From: DSSB01 sp046346845 | Lineage (GTDB): Bacteria > UBA10199 > DSSB01 | Assembly (NCBI GenBank): GCA_046346845.1 | Contig: JAXMHH010000001.1 | Location: 624,156 to 688,155 of the forward strand | DNA: 64,000 nucleotides | Direction of reading: 5' to 3' | Shown: positions 39,634 through 47,187 of the stretch, piece by piece | How the letters are laid out: the number at the start of each line of letters is the position of its first letter | Numbering within the stretch: the first letter of the stretch is position 1 | Notes under the pieces: model-generated | Told to the model about the DNA's origin: nothing | The model's input: only the letters and a program-made list of their open reading frames with translations | Databases searched by the model: none | Program-made: the position numbers and the translations under genes

Positions 39634-39735
39634 TTTTTTTCCGAAGGAAAATTCCTCTAATTTCAATTGCGATGCCACTTCACCCAGACCACGCATTTCC
39701 CAAAATCAGTCTGACTGTTGAGCCCTAGCAATAGA

Positions 39736-40299
39736 TCAAACCGCATCCCGCAGCAGCTCGCGGGCCAGCTTCTTCGCGGTCTCGGGAATGGAAGGATCGT
39801 GATGCATCTGGCCTAGCACGATGGCGCCTTCGAATAAGATCATGATCTGGCGTGCGATTTTCTTGGGCTGCTTGCATTTAGCTTGGACGCAGAGAGCCGT
39901 CACGAATTCTTCGAGTTTTTCATAGAGCGTTTTGCAGGCGGCCTCGATCTGTTTGTCCTTCCCTTCGAACTCGAGTTTGGCGTTGACGGCGAAACATCCA
40001 TTGTAGTTCTTCGCCTCGAATTCCTCCCGCTTCTGGTCGAAGAGATACAAGATCTGCTCCTTGGGGTCGCTGCTGCGTTTGACCATTTCCTTGCGGACAT
40101 CTTGAAAAAGTAGGTTTTGATAGTACTCCACAATCGCGGCGATCAGCTCCTCCTTGGAGCGGAAATACTTATAGAGGGTGCGTTTGGAGATGCCGGAGTC
40201 GGCGAGCAGAGTATCCACGCCCGTCGCATGGAAACCCTCGTCATAGAAAATCTCGAAGGCCCGCCGGATTATTTCCTCACGCTTATTCAGGGGTTCCAT
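39736..40299 (-). CDS. TetR-family transcriptional regulator, 187 aa
   Basis: The N-terminal helix-turn-helix (about residues 5-50) has the typical REEIIRRAFEIFYDEGF start and SKRTLYKYFRSKEELI end. The C-terminal domain (about 80-187), with an Asn-Gly-Cys-Phe segment, is the ligand-binding part and resembles regulators that sense small electrophiles. I chose ATG 40299, which has GGAGG at 7 bases, over ATG 40305. It is divergent from an AhpD-like gene, and two matching operators lie between them, so it most likely represses both. Confidence 0.94.
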   Translation of the reverse strand: MEPLNKREEIIRRAFEIFYDEGFHATGVDTLLADSGISKRTLYKYFRSKEELIAAIVEYYQNLLFQDVRKEMVKRSSDPKEQILYLFDQKREEFEAKNYNGCFAVNAKLEFEGKDKQIEAACKTLYEKLEEFVTALCVQAKCKQPKKIARQIMILFEGAIVLGQMHHDPSIPETAKKLARELLRDAV

Positions 40300-40337
40300 T
40301 CTCATTCCTCCCGATACGGGTTTTGTAACAAAATGGC

Positions 40338-40366
40338 TTGACGAAGTAAACAGATAGGTTTACTAC
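40338..40366 (+). promoter_or_regulatory. Promoter of the AhpD-like gene
   Basis: TTGACG (40338-40343) and TACTAC (40361-40366) with a 17-base spacer face the gene at 40413. Both TetR operator copies overlap or follow this promoter, so repressor binding would block it. Confidence 0.65.
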
Positions 40367-40385
40367 TGTAAACAGACTAGTTTAC
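40346..40385. promoter_or_regulatory. Twin TetR operators
   Basis: Two copies of GTAAAC-N6-GTTTAC occur at 40346-40363 and 40368-40385. Their inner bases are AGATAG and AGACTA, and the starts are 22 bases apart, about two helical turns, on the same DNA face. They lie between the divergent TetR and AhpD-like genes. Confidence 0.85.
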
Positions 40386-40412
40386 TTGAATCTCATTATC
40401 CAAGGAGGCCTT

Positions 40413-40955
40413 ATGGCACGCATTACCCCCAATACCAAACCCGATCCTAAGTCCCAGGAGCTGCTCGCGGGCGTCAAGCAGATGCTTGGAAGTACGCCCA
40501 ACATGTTCACGACCCTGGCACATTCAGCTTCTTCCCTCGGCTTTGCGGTGGCCGGCTTTACCGGCTTCGGCGAAAGCAAACTCTCCCCTGCCCTGCGCGA
40601 ACAGATCGCTCTGACAGTGGCCGGCGCCAATGCCTGCGATTACTGCGCCTCGGCCCACACGGCGTTGGGGAAGATGCACAAGGTGTCCGAGGACGAGTTG
40701 TCTCGAAATCTGCAAGCCCTTTCCGATGACCGCAAGACCCAGACGGCGCTCACCTTTGTACGGAAGCTCGTGGACCAGCGCGGCCGCGTTTCGGATTCCG
40801 ACGTGGAGGAAGTGAGAAAGGCCGGCTACAGCGACGGGGAGATCTTGGATTTGGTCACCGTGACCGTGTTCAACATCTTCACGAACTACATCAACCACGT
40901 GGCGGGAACGGAGATCGATTTCCCCAAAATCAATACCGCCCAGGTTGCGGCGTAG
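40413..40955 (+). CDS. AhpD/carboxymuconolactone-decarboxylase-like peroxidase family protein, 180 aa
   Basis: The core has the AhpD active-site layout: a Glu in LREQIAL upstream, then CDYCASAH with the redox Cys pair and the His three residues after the second Cys. The helical fold and length fit carboxymuconolactone-decarboxylase-like alkylhydroperoxidases. AAGGAGG lies 4 bases before ATG 40413; the ORF start further upstream falls inside the operators. Regulation by the divergent TetR protein is likely, possibly in response to peroxides or electrophiles. Confidence 0.93.
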   Translation: MARITPNTKPDPKSQELLAGVKQMLGSTPNMFTTLAHSASSLGFAVAGFTGFGESKLSPALREQIALTVAGANACDYCASAHTALGKMHKVSEDELSRNLQALSDDRKTQTALTFVRKLVDQRGRVSDSDVEEVRKAGYSDGEILDLVTVTVFNIFTNYINHVAGTEIDFPKINTAQVAA

Positions 40956-40982
40956 CCTCAGATTCCTTTTCCACTCCTCGCT

Positions 40983-41074
40983 CCTCATCCGGCGGGGTTC
41001 TCTTCAAGGCGCAAGCCAACAACAATTTTGTTGTCATGCGCCTTGACGGTGAGAATTCTTACCGCCGGATGAGG
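40983..41074. repeat. Nested inverted repeat, 92 bp
   Basis: Three perfect stems are nested: outer CCTCATCCGGCGG (40983) with CCGCCGGATGAGG (41062), middle CAAGGCGCA (41005) with TGCGCCTTG (41037), and inner ACAACAA (41019) with TTGTTGT (41028) around a TT loop. It lies between the AhpD-like gene and the transposase remnant. It could be a strong terminator, a transposon end or a recombination site. Confidence 0.8.
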
Positions 41075-41100
41075 ATTCCTCGCTCGATTCGAACCCCTTA

Positions 41101-41802
41101 TTGGCATCCTGCCTGGCCGCGTCGATCCGCTACCGGATCGCCCTTGGGGAGAGGGCTGGCCAAAGGGTGAGGAAGCTAGGGACCCTCCGGGAATGCTTCT
41201 ACGAAGAGGCGGAATTGACCGGGTCCCGCTGTGCCGCCCTCGGGGGATTCTCGCTCCATGCCGATACCGCTTGTGAATCCTGGGAAAGGGAAAAACTAGA
41301 GCGCCTTTGCCGCTACGTTGCAAGACCCGCGATCGCCATAGATCGGCTCTCGAAGAGGCCCGATGGGCTATTGGTCTACAAGCTTATAGAAGCCTATCAG
41401 GACGGAACGGAGTACCTCCTTTTCTCCCCAGAAGAACTTTTAGAGAAACTGGCAGTCTTGGTTCCCATCCCCAGGGTGCATCTTACGAAGTTTCACGGCT
41501 GCCTTGCCCCCAATGCCAAGATTCGAGCCAAGGTCGTTCGGCAAGCTAGAGAGAATCCATCCGAGGCCGCCCAAAAATCCAAGCCCTATCGAAGGCGGCG
41601 CCTTTCCTGGGCCCAATTGATGAGGCGGGTATTTCAGATAGATCTTGAGGACTGCACCTGCTGCGGAGGGAAGGTAAAGATCCTTGCCGCCATCTTGGAT
41701 GGCCCGACAATCGAACGGATCCTTGGCCACCTTGGCCTTTCCACTGTACCTCCCATTATTCATCCAGCCAGGGCGCCGCCCCAGGTAGAATTCGGATCCT
41801 GA
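41101..41802 (+). pseudogene. 5'-truncated IS91-family transposase
   Basis: The C-terminal half of an IS91/IS801-type transposase is clear: GQRVRKLG, GFSLHADT, REKLERLCRYVARPAIA, FSPEELLEKLAVLVPIPRVHLTKFHG, a CxxCGG zinc pair near residue 207 and HPARAPPQ at the end. Full-length members are around 400-500 residues; here the N-terminal half with the catalytic region is absent and similarity begins near 41145. The remnant is not expected to be active. A CCGCAA-A-TTGCGG hairpin at about 42009 may be its old terminator. Confidence 0.85.
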
Positions 41803-42064
41803 TATTATTACCGAGAAAAACCGTCGTTTTCGAAAAAGAGCGACCGGAGGCGGATGGGTCCATCTAAATGACCAATAAACAGTATTCCGCGGACCGCATC
41901 TTGCCACAACGGAGTTCCCTCATACTCCTTGGCCTGGCCTAACCTTGCCGGCACTACAAATATTCACCAAAACCCAGCCAATCGTGCCATTGTATAAGGC
42001 CCGGAACCGCAAATTGCGGCTTTTGATTTTCTGATACTTGGCAGTTCCTGCAAATAAATAAAAA

Positions 42065-42079
42065 TCATACCTCCGTCTT
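42065..42079 (+). repeat. Short dispersed repeat, copy 1
   Basis: TCATACCTCCGTCTT followed by TATTT. First of five copies within 1.2 kb around the gene 42297-43043. Confidence 0.8.
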
Positions 42080-42200
42080 TATTTCTCCTTACCAACCTTT
42101 CTTGGGTTTGATCTGGCAAAAATTATCCCAACAATCGGGTAACTTTCAGATTAAGCTGAAACCACTACCCTTAAAAGTATCTAGCTGCCTTCATCGTATT

Positions 42201-42215
42201 TCAAACCTCCGTCTT
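42201..42215 (+). repeat. Short dispersed repeat, copy 2
   Basis: TCAAACCTCCGTCTT followed by a T-run. Differs from copy 1 at one base. Confidence 0.8.
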
Positions 42216-42296
42216 TTTTTCGTTCTGATCCCCAACAAAACAATAGCAATTGACCAATCCTCGCTCGAGCTTCACAATTGACGAACAGGAGGGGGT

Positions 42297-43043
42297 ATGT
42301 GGGTAAGAATTTTTAGTTTTCTGTCAATCTTGTTCACTGTCATTTTGATTCACTCCACGGAAGCCTTTGCGAGCGTAACCGTCGGCGATGCGCACCTTAC
42401 CGTCAAGGCGAAGATGTTGACCGGGGTTCCGAATTCCCATGCCGCCATTTACAATCGCGAAGGAGTCGAGATCAATATCTTCAACCTACTAGGCGGCGAA
42501 CCCATTCTCGTCGCGGCGGGCAACTCCGCCAATATCGTGGTTCGGTGGTACATGCTGCTGTATCGAGACTGCGAAAACGCGGTCTTCGCCTCGGATCCAG
42601 ATACGCCGTTCGTTGATCCGAATTTTGGGATGGGACCATGCGAATTTCTCCAGAACAACTTCGGCTTAGACATCTCGAACAACATGGCCTGGGCGCGAGA
42701 TACGCTGAATCACATCCAGATCTCCTTTACGTTTGACGGGGGACCCCGTCGGGCCACCGCGCAGATGATCCGGCCTCTGGAAAGCTATATGAGGACGGAT
42801 GGTTCCATCTCCTACTGCGAGGAGGATTACGAGTATTTGTTCGCTGCCCTAGCGGAAGAATTTGATTACTTGGACCCCAACGGGAAAAGTCCGAAGGATA
42901 CCTGTATCGCCAAAACCGTGAGCCTGGGCCTTGGCCCTGACCTGCTCACCGTCGGCACGCATTCCTTAACTGTCACATACATATTTGATTTCGAGGGGGA
43001 TCCTGTCGTCATGAATTTTCCGGCTGAGATCATCGTGGAATAA
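42297..43043 (+). CDS. Secreted protein of unknown family, 248 aa
   Basis: A signal peptide (residues 1-26, cleavage near AFA-S) leads a mature domain that looks mainly beta-stranded, with a beta-rich C-terminal segment SLTVTYIFDFEGDP and four Cys in the mature part that could form two disulfides. I recognise no family. The ATG has AGGAGG about 6 bases upstream. The gene sits alone in a lower-GC patch between a transposase remnant and DUF488, with repeat copies on both sides, so it looks like acquired DNA. Confidence 0.75.
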   Translation: MWVRIFSFLSILFTVILIHSTEAFASVTVGDAHLTVKAKMLTGVPNSHAAIYNREGVEINIFNLLGGEPILVAAGNSANIVVRWYMLLYRDCENAVFASDPDTPFVDPNFGMGPCEFLQNNFGLDISNNMAWARDTLNHIQISFTFDGGPRRATAQMIRPLESYMRTDGSISYCEEDYEYLFAALAEEFDYLDPNGKSPKDTCIAKTVSLGLGPDLLTVGTHSLTVTYIFDFEGDPVVMNFPAEIIVE

Positions 43044-43080
43044 AAAAGGGGAAAAGGAGAAGGGTATAAAAAAAGGATTT

Positions 43081-43095
43081 AAGACGGAGGTTCGA
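43081..43095 (-). repeat. Short dispersed repeat, copy 3 (reverse)
   Basis: AAGACGGAGGTTCGA, i.e. TCGAACCTCCGTCTT on the minus strand. It lies 37 bases after the stop of the secreted-protein gene. Confidence 0.8.
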
Positions 43096-43129
43096 AATGC
43101 GAACTCATTAGGAAGGAATCGACCGAATT

Positions 43130-43144
43130 TCATATCTCCGTTTA
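43130..43144 (+). repeat. Short dispersed repeat, copy 4 (degenerate)
   Basis: TCATATCTCCGTTTA. It differs from copy 1 at several bases but shares the longer left flank CGAATT with copy 5. Confidence 0.55.
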
Positions 43145-43254
43145 GTTATTTTTGGCCGCATTCACTCGCATCAGCAAGGGGCGTCGCCATGTAGACTTCC
43201 CCCCACCTGTCCTCGAACCGACGGGAGAATGACCCACGGCGCCTCCCACGAATT

Positions 43255-43269
43255 TCATACCTCCGTCTT
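43255..43269 (+). repeat. Short dispersed repeat, copy 5
   Basis: TCATACCTCCGTCTT, identical to copy 1, with left flank CGAATT and right flank ATTTTTTG. Confidence 0.8.
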
Positions 43270-43351
43270 ATTTTTTGTCCGCGCAGGTTATTGTCGTGCA
43301 TCCGGATTTCTGCCCCGCTCCCCTTCCCTGCCTCGTCAGGCTTAAAAAATG

Positions 43352-43714
43352 TTATCTGAGGGCCCCCAAAAAATACCGCCGCAAGGCCTCGGCATTATTG
43401 AGCCGCGGCTCCTTAGAGGAGAACAGCAAGGTCACCGGCCCCTTGGTCAACTGGGATTCCAGCTCCGCCACCGCGCCGGGATTGGCCTTGAGCTCCGCGA
43501 AGTAGCGCCGGCAAAAGCCCTCCCATTTCTCGGGATCGTGCCCGTACCATTGCCGCAGCTGGGTCGAGGGGGCGACGTCCTTGGCCCAGAAATCGACCTT
43601 GGCCTTAGCCTTGGAAAGACCACGGGGCCAGAGCCGGTCGACCAAGATACGCCGCCCGTCCGTGGCGCAGGGGCTTTCGTAGATTCTCTTGATCTGGAGC
43701 GCGTATTTTTTCAT
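43352..43714 (-). CDS. DUF488 family protein, 120 aa
   Basis: The signatures IKRIYESPCATDGRRILVDRLWPRGL near the N-terminus (in parts), W-KDVAPSTQLRQWYGHDP in the middle and FSSKEPRLNNA near the end identify DUF488. The family is widespread, small and of unproven function. I chose ATG 43714, with GGGAG upstream; the frame stays open but the upstream 53 residues are not conserved in style. It is divergent from the secreted protein at 43970. Confidence 0.92.
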   Translation of the reverse strand: MKKYALQIKRIYESPCATDGRRILVDRLWPRGLSKAKAKVDFWAKDVAPSTQLRQWYGHDPEKWEGFCRRYFAELKANPGAVAELESQLTKGPVTLLFSSKEPRLNNAEALRRYFLGALR

Positions 43715-43969
43715 GACCGATCTCCCGCTTTGAAAATAGGTCCATGGGCAGGGTCTGGCAACCCTTTCGAGTAAGTTCCCGAAGCCCCGCGCAATACTGG
43801 GATGCATTCCCCCATTCGAGGTTTTCTCCTGCCTCGGCGACCGTTTTTTGGCCCAAGTCCGAAATAAATTCAAACCTCCCCAGAACTATTGAATATTTCC
43901 GCTCCAACCCGCAAAATATCGCTATCGCTTCGATCCACAGCGCATTGCCAGGGGGGCCAGGGAGGGGAG

Positions 43970-45535
43970 ATGAGAAGCTCACTGCCTCGCGCATTTCAGA
44001 GGGCCGTCCTAGCGGCATTGACCTTACTGCCCTGCACGGCACTTTATTCCCAAAGCCTCAGTTCCGAGCAAAAGATCGATGTCATTTTCAATTACGCCGA
44101 GGCCTGCCGTTGGCTGAAACCCTCGGACTGCGCCAACCTCGACCCCAACTTCAACGATCTCCCCTCGGTCGGACCCTACCGAAACCTCTGCGGCGAGAGT
44201 CGCCCCGCCTCCTGCCTGCAGGAAGGCCTCGGGCTAATCCCCGTGGGAAATGCCGCGGGCCCTCTGCCCCTAGAGACCTTCCGGCTCTTGGAGACCTTCA
44301 TCGCCGCCGCAAAAACCGTCTGCAACCTCGACGGCGGGGTCCAAGGCTGCGTCGCCGAGGACCCGGCGCGTCCCGAGAATCGCCGCCTGGTGCGGACGCT
44401 CGCCGCGAAGGACCCCGAGGAGTGGTATGTCTTCTGGCCCTGGCTGCTGGCGCGCTACGCCGCATTTTGCGGACTGAATCTCGATCCGCAGGCCTGCCTG
44501 GAGTCCTTCGCCCCGCGTCGCCCCGGCGCCGCCGGCCCCCAAGTGGATACCGTCTTCAATTACGCGGAGGCCTGCCATTGGCTGAAGCCTTCCTCCTGCG
44601 CCAGTCGCGACCCGAACTTCGCGAGCCTGCCAGCCGTGGCCCCCTATCGCCAGCTCTGCGGCGAATCCTCGCCGGCCCAATGCCTCTTGAACCAGAACCT
44701 CCTCCCCGCTCCGCCGGGCAACCGCCAGCCGCTGTCGATCGATTTGTTCCGCAGCCTGGAAAGCATCGCCTACAACGCCAAGTCGACCTGCAACCTCCTC
44801 GGCCGCAGCTATGCGGCCTGCCGCAACGAGGACCAGGCGCGCCCCGAGAATCGCCGCCTGGTGCGCGACCTCTGGGCCCTCGATGACAACCACGCCTTTA
44901 CCTTCATGCCCTGGATGTTGGGGCGATACCTCGGCTTTTGTGGGCAGAATTGGGACATCCCCACCTGTCTGGCTTACTTCGCCCCGACGCGCCCCTCACG
45001 CGCCGCCGTCCCAAGCGCCGCGCAGGTGGATCCAAACCTCTTGTCAGAGGTGGTGGCCAATGCCCGGTTCCGGGTTAACCCGCCCCGGGCGGAGGGCGAG
45101 GCCAGCCCCGGTGAGCGGAGAGAGGCCTCCCCGCCGGGCCCGGTGGAAAACCCCGGGGTTCAATTGGGCGAGCCGCCGCGGCGAGAGGAGGCGTCTAGGG
45201 AGGGCGAAGGCGCCCCCAGGCCCGGGAGGGAGGATGGCCCAAGAGAGCATGCGCCGGAGCGTCCCTTCCACCCGGACATTCCAAACCTCAACGGCGATGC
45301 GCCCGAGCTCTCGGCGGTAACGGCCAAGCCTCCGGAACCCGCCCTGCCCGCGGGCCCAGCGGCAGGCGGGGCCAGGCAGCCCGCGATCACCGGCGGAGGT
45401 TGCAGCCTGCAAACCCAAGCGCGTATCCCCATGCCTCTGCTGGCCCTTGCCCCAGCGGCTTTCCTGCTCGGGATGGGCCTGCGTCGCGGCACCGCCTTGC
45501 CGCAGCGCTATCGCAAGCGGACGCGAGGAAATTGA
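43970..45535 (+). CDS. Secreted protein with two tandem Cys-rich repeats and Cys-Ser-Leu anchor, 521 aa
   Basis: After a signal peptide (residues 1-28) come two copies of a domain of about 150 residues (about 36-182 and 191-340). Each begins (V)FNYAEAC-WLKPS-CA--DPNF, contains YR-LCGES, PENRRLVR and W-L-RY--FCG, and ends -C---FAP-RP. Six or more Cys per copy align. A long disordered Glu/Pro/Gly/Arg-rich region (about 365-490) leads to GGGCSL, a hydrophobic helix and Arg-rich tail, the same anchor type as in the proteins at 9450 and 20580. No family is recognised. GGAGGGG lies just before ATG 43970. Confidence 0.78.
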   Translation: MRSSLPRAFQRAVLAALTLLPCTALYSQSLSSEQKIDVIFNYAEACRWLKPSDCANLDPNFNDLPSVGPYRNLCGESRPASCLQEGLGLIPVGNAAGPLPLETFRLLETFIAAAKTVCNLDGGVQGCVAEDPARPENRRLVRTLAAKDPEEWYVFWPWLLARYAAFCGLNLDPQACLESFAPRRPGAAGPQVDTVFNYAEACHWLKPSSCASRDPNFASLPAVAPYRQLCGESSPAQCLLNQNLLPAPPGNRQPLSIDLFRSLESIAYNAKSTCNLLGRSYAACRNEDQARPENRRLVRDLWALDDNHAFTFMPWMLGRYLGFCGQNWDIPTCLAYFAPTRPSRAAVPSAAQVDPNLLSEVVANARFRVNPPRAEGEASPGERREASPPGPVENPGVQLGEPPRREEASREGEGAPRPGREDGPREHAPERPFHPDIPNLNGDAPELSAVTAKPPEPALPAGPAAGGARQPAITGGGCSLQTQARIPMPLLALAPAAFLLGMGLRRGTALPQRYRKRTRGN

Positions 45536-45565
45536 CTGAGGGGGATTTTGCGCCTAGGAAAAGTC

Positions 45566-45997
45566 ATGCCCACCAGCCCCCCTATGGATTCCCCAACTGT
45601 CTTGCGCCGCCTTCGCCGCCTCCGCGGCGCACGCGCGGCTTTGGTCTTTTCACTAAGCGTCCCGACGGTGGGGACGGGCCTGTTGGTCTTGGTGAACAAG
45701 CTCACCCACGGCGGACTGCATTTTCTGGTCAGCGGCGCCCCCTGGACCCATTGGTTTTGGTCCGCCCTCTTTTTTCTCCTGTTGGTCGGCGCAATCCTCT
45801 CGGTCGTCGTCCTCGCCTGGCCCTGCCCTCGCTGCGGCAACAATTTCTTCCGGCGCCGCGACTACGATCCGCACCATCCCCCCGTAAGCCTGGGACAGAC
45901 CGGGACACGCTGGAATATCAATTGTTTCAGCTCCCGCTGCCTGAATTGCGGGCTGAGTATCGACGGCGCGAATCTGGACATGCCCCCGGGTGAATAG
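45566..45997 (+). CDS. Small membrane protein with C-terminal zinc ribbon, 143 aa
   Basis: A basic N-terminus is followed by two hydrophobic segments (about residues 25-45 and 65-88), then CPRCGNNFF and CLNCGLSID, a CxxC/CxxC zinc ribbon. The topology puts the ribbon on the same side as the N-terminus, probably the cytoplasm. ATG 45566 has AGGAAAAG upstream; TTG 45548 is the earlier alternative. No function is recognised. It follows the tandem-repeat protein gene by 30 bases. Confidence 0.7.
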   Translation: MPTSPPMDSPTVLRRLRRLRGARAALVFSLSVPTVGTGLLVLVNKLTHGGLHFLVSGAPWTHWFWSALFFLLLVGAILSVVVLAWPCPRCGNNFFRRRDYDPHHPPVSLGQTGTRWNINCFSSRCLNCGLSIDGANLDMPPGE

Positions 45998-46086
45998 CGA
46001 AATGCCCGGGAAATGGCCTTCCGCAGGGCGGGATTTCGCGGTGTCACCAGGGTTGAAATGGGGGTAAAATTTAAAAGGGAGGAATT

Positions 46087-46800
46087 ATGAAATCCCTAAA
46101 AACGCTTGTTTTCTGTCTTGCGATCGGCATGACGGTGTCCGGCGCCACCGCCCTCGCTCAAACCGGCTTCAGCCGTCTCCTGCCGACTTGGTTCACGAAA
46201 TCCCTCAGCCCCGAAAAACCTGAAGTCGCGCCCAGCACCGTGGAGGTCTCCCCGGCCCTCAACTCCAAGTCCGTCACCGAGGTCCTCGCAGTCAATAAAT
46301 GCGAGGAATTCAAGCCCTACCTCGAACAGAGCCGGGCCGAGATGGAAAAGAAAAACGCCTTGGAAGCGAATGCCTGCCAACTTTACAAGAGCTGGGCCAA
46401 GCTGTGGCAGGAGAGCCATTGCGATGCGAACAGCTACGCGGACGCGGAGGCCCTGGTTTGCAACGAGGGCTATCTCCTGAAGGCGGATCAAATGCACGTG
46501 GGCGCCGCCCTGCTTGCGGTGAAGACCTGCGGGCAAATCCAGCAGGAGTACACTACCGCCATGAATTGGGTTCAGGCATCCTTTGAGGCCTGCGATTATT
46601 CGATGTTCGCGGCGGGCTGCGACGATCTGGCCGAGTCCGCGGCGCTCTGCGAGTCGAGGGCCTGCCCCGGCGCCTGCACCTTCCGGTATCCCTGCTCGCC
46701 GGAGAGTTATAAAACCCTGATTCGAGCCATCCCGAACTATTTCAACAATCCGGCCCGGCTCGACCAATGCATGGAAAACCTGCGGCGCTCGGGCATTTAA
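46087..46800 (+). CDS. Cys-rich secreted protein, 237 aa
   Basis: The N-terminal signal peptide ends ALA-Q near residue 25. The mature protein has about fourteen Cys, concentrated in the last 170 residues, with helical spacing and a CPGACTFRYPC cluster near residue 200. It is likely disulfide-bonded and exported. The family is not recognised. AGGGAGGAATT precedes the ATG, a strong Shine-Dalgarno. It may share a transcript with the zinc-ribbon membrane gene 89 bases upstream. Confidence 0.75.
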   Translation: MKSLKTLVFCLAIGMTVSGATALAQTGFSRLLPTWFTKSLSPEKPEVAPSTVEVSPALNSKSVTEVLAVNKCEEFKPYLEQSRAEMEKKNALEANACQLYKSWAKLWQESHCDANSYADAEALVCNEGYLLKADQMHVGAALLAVKTCGQIQQEYTTAMNWVQASFEACDYSMFAAGCDDLAESAALCESRACPGACTFRYPCSPESYKTLIRAIPNYFNNPARLDQCMENLRRSGI

Positions 46801-46830
46801 CGGGACGGTTTCAAGGGATGTGTTGAAGGA

Positions 46831-47145
46831 TCAACGGCGGCGGGCCGGCCGTTTCTTGGCGGAGGTCTCCTCGCGGTGGAAATCGATCCCGTCTTTCCCC
46901 CCATAGTCCTCCCGGGAAAGGAGCCGGTCAATTTTATGGATCTGCTCGACCACCCGCTTGACCTCGGGCGGGGCCTCGGGATGGTCCTTCACCCACTCCA
47001 CCACCCGCTCACCCAGCTTCACCAGCAGCTTCTTCTTCTCCTTTTGGAGGAAGGCGCGCTGGGCGGCGGTGCGGCCTAGCTTGCCGAAATGACTCAGGCT
47101 ATGCGCCCAAGTGGAGGCGCGTTGTATGATTTTCCTAATCATCAT
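46831..47145 (-). CDS. Hypothetical basic helical protein, 104 aa
   Basis: The product is highly charged, with a Lys-rich helical middle (KEKKKLLVKLGERVVEWV) and an Arg/Lys tail. No membrane segment and no Cys are present, and no family is recognised. ATG 47145 or the next codon could start it. It is divergent from panD, sharing a 42-base intergenic space, which is small for two promoters. Confidence 0.6.
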   Translation of the reverse strand: MMIRKIIQRASTWAHSLSHFGKLGRTAAQRAFLQKEKKKLLVKLGERVVEWVKDHPEAPPEVKRVVEQIHKIDRLLSREDYGGKDGIDFHREETSAKKRPARRR

Positions 47146-47187
47146 GCCTACTTGACACCACTTCTGCGGACATATTAGGCTGAAAGC

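Larger units (their letters stand above)
41803..42296. other. Lower-GC intergenic region with repeat copies
   Basis: No gene is visible in this 494-base stretch. It is less GC-rich than the rest of the window. It holds a small hairpin near 42009 and two copies of the CCTCCGTCTT repeat at 42065-42079 and 42201-42215. The promoter of the gene at 42297 should lie here; I cannot point to a clear one. Confidence 0.5.
43044..43351. other. Intergenic region with repeat copies
   Basis: No gene is visible. Three repeat copies lie here: 43081-43095 (reverse), 43130-43144 (degenerate) and 43255-43269. The sequence after the secreted-protein stop is purine-rich without a stem, so I see no standard terminator. 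Confidence 0.5.

Noticed and set aside
42065..43269. CRISPR array
   Set aside because: The repeats are only about 15 bases, irregularly spaced, in both orientations, with a gene between them and no cas genes.
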